From Kibdelosporangium sp. MJ126-NF4 (GTDB taxonomy: Bacteria; Actinomycetota; Actinomycetes; Mycobacteriales; Pseudonocardiaceae), in contig NZ_CDME01000008.1 in NCBI RefSeq assembly GCF_000826545.1, positions 620,001-684,000 of the forward strand: a stretch of DNA of 64,000 nt, given 5' to 3'. Below are positions 1-8,395 of the stretch, piece by piece. The notes under the pieces were generated by a model that was not told where the DNA came from, did not search any database, and worked only from the letters and a program-made list of their open reading frames with translations. The first letter of the stretch is position 1; every line of letters begins with the position of its first letter. Made by a program: the position numbers and the translations under genes.

Positions 1-979
1 TGCCGAACTTGCCGAGCGCGGTCGCGTCGAGCAACGCGCACGGATCGGCCGTGTGCGGGTCACCGATCTTGGGGGACAACGTGGTCTCGGCCAGTCGCGG
101 CTCATAGGTGGAGTTCACGACCACACCCGTCGCCACGAGCACGAGCACTATCGCCGCTCGCATCAGCCGACGCGGGCGCTGCCGGAGCCCGTTCGCCGCG
201 TCCGCCAGCATCTCCTTCGCCCGCGCCGCGGTCGGGCGCCTGCGCGGGTCGGGGTGCAACAGCGCGGACAACACCGAGCCGAGTGGCCCGTGCGATTCGT
301 TGATATCGCCCGTTGCCGCGCGCCACACCAATACTTGCGGATTGTCGGCTTTCCCGACCGGCGGCACACCTTCGACGGCCGCGAACAGCGTGGCGCCGAG
401 TGAGAAAACGTCGGATGCCTCGGTCGCGTCCTCGCCTCGTGCCACCTCGGGCGCGAGATATCCCGGTGTTCCGTCCAGTCCGCCCGTGCGGCTGATGGTG
501 ACATCATTGTGGACACTTCGTGATACGCCGAAATCGCCCAGTTTCGGCCTGCCGTCCGCCGTCATCAGCACATTGCTCGGCTTGACGTCGCGATGCAGCA
601 CACCGGCACGGTGAATCGCGTCGAGCGCGTCGGCGAGCTGCACGCCGACCCGTGCGACGGCGGCAGGGGGCAGGACACCCTGGCTGGCCAGCGTACTTGC
701 TGGTAGGTACTCCATCACGAGCCACAGCTCGTCGCCGGACATCACCGCGTTGTACAGCGTCACCACGTTCGGGTGATTCACTTTCGCGACAGTTCTGGCT
801 TCGCGTTTGAGCAGTTGTGCGCGTTTCTGATCATGCGTGCCGCCGACATAAAGTGCGCGTTTGAGCGCGACAACGCGATCAAGATCCTCGTCGGTCGCCC
901 GCCAGACCACGCCCATTCCGCCGGAGCCGAGCTGTTCCTCAAGTCGATAACGGCCATCGATCATCCGACGTGTGCCCAC
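1..979 (-). CDS. Serine/threonine protein kinase, PknB-like (C-terminus off window)
   Basis: Reading leftward from a GTG at 979, the frame stays open to the window edge (about 326 codons). The N-terminal half is a Hanks-type kinase: a glycine-rich loop (GSGGMGVVW), the VALKRAL lysine, catalytic loop HRDVKPSN, DFG motif (GDFGVSR) and an APE-like segment (YLAPEV). A single hydrophobic membrane segment follows (AAIVLVLVATGVVV), then the start of an extracellular region with a Cys (ADPCALL), which is the usual build of actinobacterial receptor kinases. GTG 979 is preferred over ATG 964 because GGAGGAA lies 3 bases upstream of it. It would sense an external signal and phosphorylate cytoplasmic targets on Ser/Thr; ligand and targets are unknown. 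It is divergent from the CoA-transferase gene. The family call is firm; the extracellular domain is cut off. Confidence 0.93.
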   Translation of the reverse strand, partial: MGTRRMIDGRYRLEEQLGSGGMGVVWRATDEDLDRVVALKRALYVGGTHDQKRAQLLKREARTVAKVNHPNVVTLYNAVMSGDELWLVMEYLPASTLASQGVLPPAAVARVGVQLADALDAIHRAGVLHRDVKPSNVLMTADGRPKLGDFGVSRSVHNDVTISRTGGLDGTPGYLAPEVARGEDATEASDVFSLGATLFAAVEGVPPVGKADNPQVLVWRAATGDINESHGPLGSVLSALLHPDPRRRPTAARAKEMLADAANGLRQRPRRLMRAAIVLVLVATGVVVNSTYEPRLAETTLSPKIGDPHTADPCALLDATALGKFG

Positions 980-1100
980 CGATTCCTCCGCGCGAAGTCA
1001 GTGCGTTACCCGCCAACCATATGCCACGCGGAATCGGCAAACGCCACTAGTATCAAAACCGGCCGCAGGTCATCTGAAAGGTGGCCGTTACAGTTGCCGT

Positions 1101-2267
1101 GTGAACGATCTTCCGCTCGCGGGTGTCACCGTCGTCAGCGTCGAACAGGCCGTCGCCGCGCCGTTCGCGACACGGCAACTGGCCGACCTCGGCGCCAGGG
1201 TGATCAAGGTGGAACGGCCGGACGGCGGTGACTTCGCCCGCCGCTACGACACGACCGTGCACGGCCAGTCCAGCTACTTCGTCTGGCTCAACCGGTCGAA
1301 GGAATCGCTCACGCTCGACCTGAAGGCCCCTCGGGGCCGGGAGATCCTGCACCGGCTGCTGGCCGGAGCGGACGTGTTCGTACAGAACCTGGCGCCCGGC
1401 GCGGCGACAAGGCTCGGCCTGGACAGGCAGAGCCTGACCTACGAGAAGCTGATCACGTGCACGATCTCCGGCTACAGCGAGCCGTGGGCCGACCGCAAGG
1501 CCTACGACCTGCTGGTGCAGTGCCAAACCGGGCTGGTGTCGCTGACCGGGACGCCGGAGGGCGCGGCCCGGGTCGGGGTGTCCGTCGCGGACATCGCGGC
1601 CGGGATGTACGCGTACTCCGGGATCCTCACCGCGCTCTACACCCGCGCCATGACAGGGAAAGCGCGTTCGGTGGACGTCACACTGTTCGACGCGCTGGCC
1701 GAATGGATGGGACAGCCCGCGTACTACACCCGTTACAGCGGAACGCAACCACCTCGTGTCGGCACACAGCACGCCACGATCTCGCCCTACGGCGCCTACA
1801 CGGCCGCCGACGGCAAGGACGTGTTGTTCTCCATCCAGAACGAGCGCGAGTGGGTCTCGTTGTGCGAGCAGTTCCTCAACCGCCCCGAACTCGTCGACGA
1901 CCCGCGCTATGCGACCGGCTCGGCCAGGGTCGAACACCGTGACGAGGTCAACGCCGTTGTCGCGCGACGGTTCAGCGAGATCGACAGTGCAGAGGTGATG
2001 GCACTGTTGGACAAGGCGGGCATCGCGAACGCGGGCGTCAACTCGGTCAGCGAGTTCCTCGACCACCCGGTACTCGCCGGACGCTGGCAGGACGTTGGTA
2101 TTCCCGGCGGGACGATGACGGCACTGCCGCCGCCCGCGAGACTGGACGGGATCACCGCACGGATGGACCCGGTGCCGGACGTCGGCGAGCACACCGTCGA
2201 CATCCTGGGAACGTTGGGCTACAGCGCGAACGACATCCAGCGGCTGCGGGACGAAGAGATCGTATGA
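1101..2267 (+). CDS. Family III (CaiB/BaiF) CoA-transferase
   Basis: A 388-residue protein starting at GTG 1101. An in-frame extension back to about 972 has no family similarity. The N-terminus (PLAGVTVVSVEQAVAAPFAT) and the VIKVERPDGGDFAR segment are typical of the CaiB/BaiF fold. The catalytic Asp expected to form the acyl-anhydride with the acid substrate is D136 in the stretch DRKAYDLLVQ, followed by a SLTG turn. Family III enzymes move CoA between carboxylic acids such as formate/oxalate, carnitine derivatives, succinate or mesaconate. The sequence does not reveal which acid is used. The gene stands alone, is divergent from the kinase and convergent with the ion-channel gene 15 bp downstream. 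Length matches the family. Confidence 0.93.
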   Translation: MNDLPLAGVTVVSVEQAVAAPFATRQLADLGARVIKVERPDGGDFARRYDTTVHGQSSYFVWLNRSKESLTLDLKAPRGREILHRLLAGADVFVQNLAPGAATRLGLDRQSLTYEKLITCTISGYSEPWADRKAYDLLVQCQTGLVSLTGTPEGAARVGVSVADIAAGMYAYSGILTALYTRAMTGKARSVDVTLFDALAEWMGQPAYYTRYSGTQPPRVGTQHATISPYGAYTAADGKDVLFSIQNEREWVSLCEQFLNRPELVDDPRYATGSARVEHRDEVNAVVARRFSEIDSAEVMALLDKAGIANAGVNSVSEFLDHPVLAGRWQDVGIPGGTMTALPPPARLDGITARMDPVPDVGEHTVDILGTLGYSANDIQRLRDEEIV

Positions 2268-2282
2268 CCAGATGATCGTCCG

Positions 2283-3035
2283 TCAGCTCATCGCCCGAGG
2301 CGGGCTGGACTCCTGATCGGCCACCTGCTCCCGCAGCTTGCGGACCTCCTCACGGAGGGTGACCAGTTCGACGTGCAGCTCGTCGGTCTCCGCGTGGATC
2401 ACGTCCTCGGTCTGCTGGATGCGTTCCAGGAACCAGGACGCGATCATGCCGGTGATCACGCCGAGCAGGGCGATGCCGCCGATCATCAGGCTGGCCGCGA
2501 CCAGCCTGCCCTCCCACGTGATCGGGTACACGTCGCCGTAGCCGACCGTCGAGATCGTGGTGAGCGTCCACCACAGTGCTTTCGGGAACGAATTGATCCC
2601 GGCGTCCGGATGGGTCCGTTCCGCGTCCAGAACGGCCAGTGCCGCCGCGAAACTCACCAACAGCGTCACTATCCCGACATAAATCACCACGCGGCCGCGG
2701 AACGCGCCGGAGGCTTTGCGATTCAGCACTCGCAAAACAGTGACGAGCCGCAACACACGCAATTGCCGGACCATCGGCAGCGCCACCGTGAGCAAATCGA
2801 ACAGGTGCTGCCAGACAAAACGGAGTTTCCGCTCGGCCAGCACCAGCCGCACCACGTAGTCGGCCGCGAACACCAGCCAGATCAGCCACAGCGTGATCTC
2901 CAGCGCGAGACGCACCTGGCCGGGAGCGCTCACATGCAGCACCTGCCACGCGTACGCAGCGAGGAACGTCACGGCGAGCGCCATCATCGGCCACTCCGTG
3001 CGCTTTTCCCAGGTGGAGAGACGGTGCTCGCTCAC
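2283..3035 (-). CDS. Voltage-gated-type potassium channel
   Basis: This 250-residue membrane protein has about five or six hydrophobic segments between residues 15 and 195, an Arg-rich stretch resembling an S4 helix (RQLRVLRLVTVLRVL, near residue 90) and a pore loop with the K+ selectivity filter TVGYGD. After the last membrane helix, residues ~200-245 form a charged, probably coiled-coil tail (heptads around ELVTLREEVRKLREQV) that could mediate tetramer assembly. The architecture matches small bacterial Kv-like channels that set membrane potential. It converges on the CoA-transferase gene and is followed on the same strand by nothing closely linked. Ion selectivity for K+ is well supported by the filter; gating behaviour is inferred. 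Confidence 0.92.
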   Translation of the reverse strand: MSEHRLSTWEKRTEWPMMALAVTFLAAYAWQVLHVSAPGQVRLALEITLWLIWLVFAADYVVRLVLAERKLRFVWQHLFDLLTVALPMVRQLRVLRLVTVLRVLNRKASGAFRGRVVIYVGIVTLLVSFAAALAVLDAERTHPDAGINSFPKALWWTLTTISTVGYGDVYPITWEGRLVAASLMIGGIALLGVITGMIASWFLERIQQTEDVIHAETDELHVELVTLREEVRKLREQVADQESSPPRAMS

Positions 3036-3054
3036 CGCGACACTCTAGCCGCCT

Positions 3055-3240
3055 TCAGCGGCCCGGGCGGCACCTGAAAATCAATCCGAGACCGATCACC
3101 GCAGCTGCGGGCCCGGAGATCCAGGCGTACAGCGCGTCCGCGTCGCCGCTGGTGGCCGTGAAGAAGATGGCGATCAAGTAAATGAAGCACAGCACGGCTG
3201 AGAGAGTCACTGCCTCTTTCGTCCGTGCTCGTGCCGCCAT
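3055..3240 (-). CDS. Small two-helix membrane protein, unknown function
   Basis: A 61-residue protein with a basic N-terminus (MAARARTKEA) and two hydrophobic segments (about residues 12-28 and 38-55), ending in RCRPGR. It lies 19 bp upstream of the channel gene on the same strand and may be cotranscribed with it. No recognisable domain was found. Its size, the membrane-helix pattern and a tight fit between neighbours argue that it is a real gene, but function is unknown. Confidence 0.55.
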   Translation of the reverse strand: MAARARTKEAVTLSAVLCFIYLIAIFFTATSGDADALYAWISGPAAAVIGLGLIFRCRPGR

Positions 3241-3308
3241 GAAGTGAGGCTACCCCACGCGTCGGCGATCGAACGCGAAGCCCTTGTTCCCGTAGTTACC
3301 ATCGGATC

Positions 3309-3602
3309 ATGAGCCGGATCAATGATGTCGGCGGTATGCAGGGGTTCGGCGCGATTTCCGCCGAGCAGGACGAGCCACCTTTTCACTCGGATTGGGAGGC
3401 GCACGTCTTCGCCATGAACACAGCGTTGCTGCGCGGGCAGGTCTATCACCTCGACGAGTTCCGCGACGCCGTCGAACGCCTCCCACCCGACCGGTACCTG
3501 GCCGCGTCCTACTACGAACGCTGGTTCCTGGCGATCCGGACCCTGCTGATCGAGAAGGGCGTGTTCACCGAGGAGGACCTGGATGCCGTTCACGACAGGT
3601 GA
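3309..3602 (+). CDS. Nitrile hydratase/thiocyanate hydrolase beta-N-like subunit
   Basis: The 97-residue product matches the N-terminal half of nitrile hydratase beta subunits: a start like MSRINDVGGMQGFG, a DWEAHVFAMNTALLRG helix, and the LDEFRDAVERLPPDRYLAASYYERWF segment that packs against alpha (its positions run ~45-75). It ends in LLIEKGVFTEEDLDA, typical of that half-domain. In ordinary nitrile hydratase this is fused to the SH3-like C-terminal half. Here it is separate, as in the three-subunit thiocyanate hydrolases. The stop overlaps the next gene by 20 bp, indicating coupled translation. It is first of three genes ordered betaN-betaC-alpha. No strong Shine-Dalgarno is visible. Confidence 0.85.
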   Translation: MSRINDVGGMQGFGAISAEQDEPPFHSDWEAHVFAMNTALLRGQVYHLDEFRDAVERLPPDRYLAASYYERWFLAIRTLLIEKGVFTEEDLDAVHDR

Positions 3603-3846
3603 GCTGGTCAGGGCCAGAAGCGTCGACCCGCCGCACCACACCCGCCTGCCGTCCTACGCACGCGGTGCCGTCGGCACTGTCGTGCGAGCGCAGGGCGCGC
3701 ACCTGCTGCCCGACGACATCGCGCGCGGGATCTCCTCGCCGGAGGAGACGGTCTACGCGGTCCGGTTCAGCGCCCGCGAACTGTTCGGAGCCGGAGACCA
3801 CACGGTGACGTTGAGCCTGTGGGAAAGCTACCTGGAGCGACCATGA
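3583..3846 (+). CDS. Nitrile hydratase/thiocyanate hydrolase beta-C-like subunit (SH3-like)
   Basis: This 87-residue protein corresponds to the C-terminal SH3-like barrel of the nitrile hydratase beta chain: FTTGELVRARSVDPPHHTRLPSYARG, then a GTVVRAQGAH turn, and a final segment with YAVRFSARELFG and LSLWESYLERP. These are the conserved core strands of that domain. Its ATG lies inside the previous gene and its TGA overlaps the next ATG (ATGA at 3843-3846), so the three genes are translationally coupled and the products probably assemble into one complex. The split gene layout resembles scnB-scnA-scnC of thiocyanate hydrolase. The substrate cannot be decided from sequence. Confidence 0.85.
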   Translation: MPFTTGELVRARSVDPPHHTRLPSYARGAVGTVVRAQGAHLLPDDIARGISSPEETVYAVRFSARELFGAGDHTVTLSLWESYLERP

Positions 3847-4433
3847 CTGGTGACCACTCCGACGCGCCCATCGCGGCCCGCGTCCGCCGGATGGAACACC
3901 TGCTGGAACAGCGCGGCCTGGTCCTGCCCGGCGCGCTGGACGAGACACTGGCCGCGTTCCTCACCCGCGCGTCCCCGGAGAACGGCGCCCGGCTCGTCGC
4001 CCGTGCCTGGCTCGACTCGGCGTTCCGCGATCTCCTGCTGGCCGACGCGCACGCCGCGTTGGCGGAACTCGGCCTGACCATGGGCCGCGGCCTGCGCGAC
4101 CAGGTTCTGCAGGTGGTGGCCAACAGCGACAACGAACACAACGTCGTGGTGTGCACGCTGTGCTCGTGCTACCCGCTGGCCCTGCTGGGCCCGTCGCCGA
4201 CCTGGTACAAGAGCGAGAGCTACCGCTCCAGAGTCGTGCGCACCCCCAGGGAGGTGCTCCGCGAGTTCGGCCTCGACCTGCGGCCGGACGTCGAGATCAC
4301 GGTGTGGGACGCCAACTCGGAGATCCGCTACATGGTCGTGCCCAACCGCCCGCCCGGCACCGGGAACCTCGACGAGTCACAGCTCGCCGCCCTCGTCACC
4401 CGCAACGGCCTGATCGGCACAGCCGCCGTCTGA
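3843..4433 (+). CDS. Nitrile hydratase alpha / thiocyanate hydrolase gamma-like catalytic subunit
   Basis: A 196-residue alpha-type subunit. The metal-binding claw is VCTLCSCYP with C104, C107, S108 and C109. The Thr after the first Cys is characteristic of the cobalt class (iron enzymes carry Ser there), and the inner Cys residues are normally oxidised after translation. The following WYKSESYRSRVVRTPREVL segment matches the family well. Unusually, the residues after the claw read CYPLALLG, where most relatives have CYPWP; the Trp is lost. The reaction would be hydration of a nitrile to an amide, or hydrolysis of thiocyanate. The start at ATG 3843 was chosen because it overlaps the previous stop. 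No separate activator (cobalt chaperone) gene is visible nearby. Confidence 0.88.
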   Translation: MTGDHSDAPIAARVRRMEHLLEQRGLVLPGALDETLAAFLTRASPENGARLVARAWLDSAFRDLLLADAHAALAELGLTMGRGLRDQVLQVVANSDNEHNVVVCTLCSCYPLALLGPSPTWYKSESYRSRVVRTPREVLREFGLDLRPDVEITVWDANSEIRYMVVPNRPPGTGNLDESQLAALVTRNGLIGTAAV

Positions 4434-4438
4434 CACGT

Positions 4439-4578
4439 GCAACCAAGGCGGCCTTCGGTGCGTGGGCCGCAACCAAGGTGGCCTTTGTTGCACGAGCTGC
4501 TGCACATGCTGCACCTGCTGCTCGTGCAACGAAGGTGGCCTTTGGTGCGTCAGGTGCCACCAAGGTGGCCTTCGTTGC
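4439..4578. repeat. Four copies of a 23-bp near-palindrome between convergent genes
   Basis: Four copies lie at 4439-4461, 4469-4491, 4526-4548 and 4556-4578. Each consists of arms like GCAACCAAGG and CCTTTGTTGC around a 3-base centre, so each can fold into a hairpin. Copies 2 and 3 are joined by a larger inverted repeat (GCACGAGC at about 4490 pairing with GCTCGTGC at about 4520). The block sits between the convergent ends of the hydratase operon and the LuxR gene. Copy 4 and part of copy 3 encode the last residues (NEGHLGGT) of the LuxR protein. It may act as a bidirectional transcription terminator or be a dispersed intergenic repeat. Confidence 0.85.
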
Positions 4579-7306
4579 GTGCGGCCCATTGGGCAAGGCG
4601 CAGCCGTGAGGTGATGCCGAGTTTGCGGTAGCTGTTGCGCAGGTGGGTTTCGACGGTCCGTGCGCTGAGGAACAGCCGAGTCGCCACGTCCGCATTGGAC
4701 AGTCCCTGGCCGACGAGCCGGACGACCTCGGCCTCCCGCTTGGTGAGCGGGCCCGCGCTTGTCCCCGTGCGATGGACGATTCCCAGCGAGCGGGCCAGTC
4801 GCCGGGCCCGGTCGAGCCATGGTGTGACGCCCGAGGCCTGGAACTGGTCGAGACAGCGCAGGATCAGTTCCCGGTCCGGAGCGAGTTCGGCTGCTTCGAG
4901 CGCGGCCTTGGCGGCGAGCAGGCGAGCGCCCATTTTCTCGAACCCACGTGCCGCGTCGAGCAGCAGCGAGGTGTCGCCGTCCAACAGCCCGTCGTGCCGA
5001 TCGGAGATGGCTGTCAGCATGGGCGCGTCGTGCCTGGTCGCGTGCAGTACCGATTGGACGGCGGCGGCCGACGCGGTGTCCTTCGCGGCGATCGACGCCT
5101 CACTGGCGCTGGTCAACCGCAGACAGCCGATGACCTGGTTGCGGAACGTGAAGCCGTCCTGGGTGAACACCGGCGCCTGGTCCGGCTTCCCGGAATGCAG
5201 TGCGTGGATCGCCGCCGCGCTGGCCCAGCCGAAGTCCAACGCGTTGTCGCTGACCGACGGCCGTAATCGGGCCAGCGCCATACTCTGCGTCGCCTCGTCC
5301 ACCCTGCCCAGTTCGGCCAGCAGGTACGCGCGGAACACCCGCATCCGAGCGGTGAGCCGGTAGAGGTGGGTTCGAGTGGCGCCGTCGATGTCCTCGTCGA
5401 GCGCCGCCAGCGTCGCGACCACGTCACCGGTGAAGTACTGCACCATGCGCTGCAACAGCCGCATCGTGTACGACACCGACGGCAGGACGAACGCCCCGTC
5501 GGCCGCGGACGCCTCAGCCGCCAGCTTCGCGGCGGACGGCAGATCACCCAGCACCAGGCAGACGCCACTGTGGACGCGGTGCGCACCGAACGCCAACTCC
5601 GGGATCTCCACCGCGCTCGCGCGGATGTCCTCCTCGGCGACGGTGAGATGCTGGTGCGCGGTGCGGAAATCGTTGTCGAGCAGTGCCACCAGACTGGCGA
5701 TGGTGCCGTGGACGGCCCGCGACGCCCGGTCCGGGGCGTCCGCGAACGCGTCGAGCAGGCGCTGGTAGGAGCGCCGCGCGAGCGGCAGGGGCAAATGCCG
5801 CGAGGACAGCAGGATCCGCATGGTCGCGTAGCCGACATCCGCCTCGCCCCGCAGCCGTGAGATCGCGTCGGCGTGGCCCAGCGCCGCGTCGGCGTTGCCC
5901 CGCTCGGACTCCAGCATCGCCAGACGCGGCAGCAGCCGCAGGCGCGCGGTCTCGTCGGCGCCACGAAGCAGCTCGGACCAGATCGCCGCGGCCTGATCCA
6001 GGTGCCCCGCGCTCACGTGGGCCGAACCGATCAGGTCCATCAGGTCCGGCACGAACTCCGGCCGCTCGACCTCGGCCAGCGCCGACGCCCGGGTGAGGTA
6101 GTCGATCGCCTCGGCGGCGGCGAGCACGCCCAACGCGCGACGGCCCGCCGCGGTGAAGACGTCGATGGCTCGCTGGGCGTCCACGAACTCACCGGCGTCC
6201 CGGTAGTGCGGTGCGGAGGCGAGCACGCAGTCCGGCGTGGTGTGGTCGATCGCCACGGCGAGGCGTGCGTGCAGCTGACGGCGTTCGCCCTCGGTGAGCT
6301 CGGCGTAGGCGACCTCGGCGTACAGCGGGTGCGAGACGCGATAGGTCAGCTGCCGCCCGATGACGTGCTCGTCGACGATGCCCTGCCGCAGCAGGCTGTG
6401 CAGCGCAGGATCCCTGGTCGTCGTACCGATCACCTCGTCGGTCGCCGACGTCCCGGCGACGGCGATCAGGTCGAGCATGGCGCGTTCGGGCTCGTCCAGT
6501 GTGTGGAGCCTGCCCAGCACGACATCGCGCACGATGGCAGGCAGCGGGCCGTGACCGGCGACCGCGGCGTGCGGGGCGAGGGCCGTGACGAACAACGGCA
6601 CCCCTTTGGTCCTCGTGGACATCTCGGCGAGGAGGTCGCGCCCCGGCTGCTCACCGAGCAGGTCGTGCAGCAGGTCCGCCAGATCGGCGCCGGTGAGCGG
6701 CCGCAGTGCCAGTTCAGCGCCGTTGCGGCGGACGAGCGCGGCCAGTTCGGTCAGCCGCTGACCCGACTGGGGCGTGCGGCACGTGCCGATCACCACGATC
6801 TGACCGGCGGTGGCGCCGTGGCCGAGGTAGTGGACGAGTTCGATAGTGCCGTCGTCGGCCCAGTGCAGGTCGTCGACCACCAGCACAAGCGGTGCGCTGA
6901 GCTGCAGCAGCCGCAGGACCGCCTCGAACATGTGGGTCCGGTTGAGCGCGGGATCGCCACCCGGCGCGGGCCTCGGCAGCCGTGGGTCGGTGATCAGCCT
7001 GCCGAGGTCGGGCAGCCGCCGCAGGAACTCGGTGCTCGTGTCCGTCGGCAACGACGCGAGATGGGCCCGCAGCGCCGTGACGATCGGCGAGTACGCCAGC
7101 CCGGCCTGCAACGGGTCCGCCTGACCGGACAGCACGGCGAAGCCGAGGCGCTGTGCGGCCTCCGACGCATGCCGTGCGAGCCGGGTTTTGCCGATGCCCG
7201 CCTCGCCGGAGATCAGCACCAGCCTGCCGGTGCCCGACTCCGCTTCGGCCAGGATCTCGGCCAGCACGGCCGTTTCCTGGTCACGGCCGGTCAGCCGTGG
7301 CTCCAT
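4550..7306 (-). CDS. LuxR-family LAL-type transcriptional regulator with N-terminal AAA ATPase
   Basis: A 918-residue protein. Near the N-terminus is an AAA/STAND ATPase with Walker A GEAGIGKT (about residues 34-41) and Walker B LVLVVDDLHWAD (near 140). A long alpha-helical, TPR-like middle follows. The C-terminus is a LuxR helix-turn-helix: LTKREAEVVRLVGQGLSNADVATRLFLSARTVETHLRN. This is the large ATP-binding LuxR (LAL, MalT-like) class, activators that oligomerise on ATP and an inducer. The gene is convergent with the hydratase operon, so regulation of that operon is possible but not shown. Its extreme 3' end lies in a dispersed hairpin repeat. A GGAGAGCGAGG purine stretch precedes ATG 7306. 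Confidence 0.93.
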   Translation of the reverse strand: MEPRLTGRDQETAVLAEILAEAESGTGRLVLISGEAGIGKTRLARHASEAAQRLGFAVLSGQADPLQAGLAYSPIVTALRAHLASLPTDTSTEFLRRLPDLGRLITDPRLPRPAPGGDPALNRTHMFEAVLRLLQLSAPLVLVVDDLHWADDGTIELVHYLGHGATAGQIVVIGTCRTPQSGQRLTELAALVRRNGAELALRPLTGADLADLLHDLLGEQPGRDLLAEMSTRTKGVPLFVTALAPHAAVAGHGPLPAIVRDVVLGRLHTLDEPERAMLDLIAVAGTSATDEVIGTTTRDPALHSLLRQGIVDEHVIGRQLTYRVSHPLYAEVAYAELTEGERRQLHARLAVAIDHTTPDCVLASAPHYRDAGEFVDAQRAIDVFTAAGRRALGVLAAAEAIDYLTRASALAEVERPEFVPDLMDLIGSAHVSAGHLDQAAAIWSELLRGADETARLRLLPRLAMLESERGNADAALGHADAISRLRGEADVGYATMRILLSSRHLPLPLARRSYQRLLDAFADAPDRASRAVHGTIASLVALLDNDFRTAHQHLTVAEEDIRASAVEIPELAFGAHRVHSGVCLVLGDLPSAAKLAAEASAADGAFVLPSVSYTMRLLQRMVQYFTGDVVATLAALDEDIDGATRTHLYRLTARMRVFRAYLLAELGRVDEATQSMALARLRPSVSDNALDFGWASAAAIHALHSGKPDQAPVFTQDGFTFRNQVIGCLRLTSASEASIAAKDTASAAAVQSVLHATRHDAPMLTAISDRHDGLLDGDTSLLLDAARGFEKMGARLLAAKAALEAAELAPDRELILRCLDQFQASGVTPWLDRARRLARSLGIVHRTGTSAGPLTKREAEVVRLVGQGLSNADVATRLFLSARTVETHLRNSYRKLGITSRLRLAQWAARNEGHLGGT

Positions 7307-7416
7307 CCTTGCCTCGCTCTCCTACCCCGGATGGTCGACAACACAGCCCGCTGTTCGGCGTACCGGCGGTCAGTGGTCCACTATCGGCAGTGACGTCCGA
7401 ACTCTGAGGAGTGATC

Positions 7417-7977
7417 ATGCGTTACCTGGCGCTGGCTGCCATCGTGCCGTCCGTGTTGCTGGCCGGGAGCACTGGCTCCGCTGCCGAGATCCCATCATTG
7501 CGGGTGACCACGGCGTCCTCCACGATCCAGCCCTACACGCCGGACGCGAAAGGCGTGACCTACAACGAGACGCTCGCGCCGTCGGGAGCGACACTGTCCG
7601 TGCTGGGAGTCTCGACCCCGCACGGCACAACGGTGCTGTTCACCACGCAGGGCCTGGTGCCCCAGCGGCAGTACGGCGCGCACGTGCACGTCAAGCCGTG
7701 CGGGGCCGCGCCCGCCGACTCCGGCCCGCACTTCCAGGACCAGCAGGACCCGGTGCAGCCGTCGGTCGACCCGGCATACGCCAACCCCCGCAACGAGATC
7801 TGGCTCGACTTCACGACCGACCGCGGCGGCAACGGCATCGCCGTGGCCAAGGTGCCGTGGGGCTTCGCCGGGCGGCAGGCCTCGTCCGTGGTCGTGCACG
7901 AGTCTCACACGCACACCGACCCCGGCCACGCCGGTACGGCAGGTGCCCGGCTGGCGTGCCTCAACGCTGCCTTCTAG
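7417..7977 (+). CDS. Secreted Cu/Zn superoxide dismutase-like protein
   Basis: A 186-residue exported protein. A Sec signal peptide covers roughly residues 1-23 (RYLALAAIVPSVLLAGSTGSAA). The mature part has a Cu/Zn SOD-like core: copper-site GAHVHV, a Cys (KPCG) and a zinc-loop stretch SGPHFQDQQDP. The end carries VVVHESHTHT and GARLACL, where the Arg and Cys match the active-site Arg and disulfide Cys of the family. It is shorter than typical SodC and the spacing is unusual, so activity should not be assumed. ATG 7417 follows GAGGAG with a 5-base gap and is preferred over the upstream GTG 7411. Its end overlaps the convergent MerR gene by 17 bp. Confidence 0.82.
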   Translation: MRYLALAAIVPSVLLAGSTGSAAEIPSLRVTTASSTIQPYTPDAKGVTYNETLAPSGATLSVLGVSTPHGTTVLFTTQGLVPQRQYGAHVHVKPCGAAPADSGPHFQDQQDPVQPSVDPAYANPRNEIWLDFTTDRGGNGIAVAKVPWGFAGRQASSVVVHESHTHTDPGHAGTAGARLACLNAAF

Positions 7978-8365
7978 ACCGGGTCAGTCCGATCTCGGCA
8001 AGGAAGTTGGGGCACTGCGTGAAATCCTCGTGATCACAGCGCAGTGCCCCATCGACCAGGGCCAGTGACGCCTGCAGCGCGGCGATCCGCTCGGCCAGGT
8101 CAGCCTGGTGGCGGTGCATGATCTGTTTGCGCTGCACCGGATCCGCCGCCGTGATCATCTCGCGGATGTCGTCGAGGCCGAAACCGGCCTCCTTGGCCCG
8201 CACGATCACCGCGATCCGGTCGAGGTCACCGTCGGTGTAGCGGCGGCGGTCGCCGTCCCGTCGCGGCTTGAGCAGGCCCATGGACTCCCAGTGCCGCAGT
8301 ACGTGGGTCGCGAGGCCGAACTGCTCGGCGACCTCGCCGACGCCCAGCGTCTGGCTTGACTTCAT
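7961..8365 (-). CDS. MerR-family transcriptional regulator
   Basis: A 134-residue MerR protein. The N-terminal winged helix reads GVGEVAEQFGLATHVLRHWE, then GLLKPRRDGDRRRYTDGD, and is followed by the coiled-coil dimer helix (residues ~70-115). The C-terminus has two Cys and a His (CDHEDFTQCPNFL), which could form a ligand or metal site. ATG 8365 is chosen because it lies in the same inverted repeat as the divergent methyltransferase start. Only 28 bp separates the two start codons, so this regulator very likely controls both itself and the methyltransferase. The inducer is unknown. Confidence 0.9.
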   Translation of the reverse strand: MKSSQTLGVGEVAEQFGLATHVLRHWESMGLLKPRRDGDRRRYTDGDLDRIAVIVRAKEAGFGLDDIREMITAADPVQRKQIMHRHQADLAERIAALQASLALVDGALRCDHEDFTQCPNFLAEIGLTRSRRQR

Positions 8366-8395
8366 GCCGACATTAAGTCCGAGCATGGTCGGCAT
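8364..8395. promoter_or_regulatory. Inverted repeat between divergent MerR and methyltransferase starts
   Basis: ATGCCGAC (8364-8371) and GTCGGCAT (8388-8395) form a perfect 8-bp inverted repeat whose outer ATs are part of the two divergent start codons. Inside and to the left, GACTT (8358-8362) and AAGTC (8375-8379) form a second, shorter pair. With almost no leader available on either side, both transcripts are probably leaderless or nearly so, and the repeat is the likely MerR operator. The -35/-10 boxes are not clear. Confidence 0.6.

Noticed and set aside
1053..2192. 379-codon leftward frame opposite the CoA-transferase
   Set aside because: Antisense shadow; the plus frame has CaiB/BaiF motifs including the catalytic Asp.
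5873..7393. Long rightward open frame opposite the LuxR gene
   Set aside because: It is antisense to a well-supported gene and arises from high GC; its composition (Arg/Gln/Gly/His-rich) is typical of a shadow frame.
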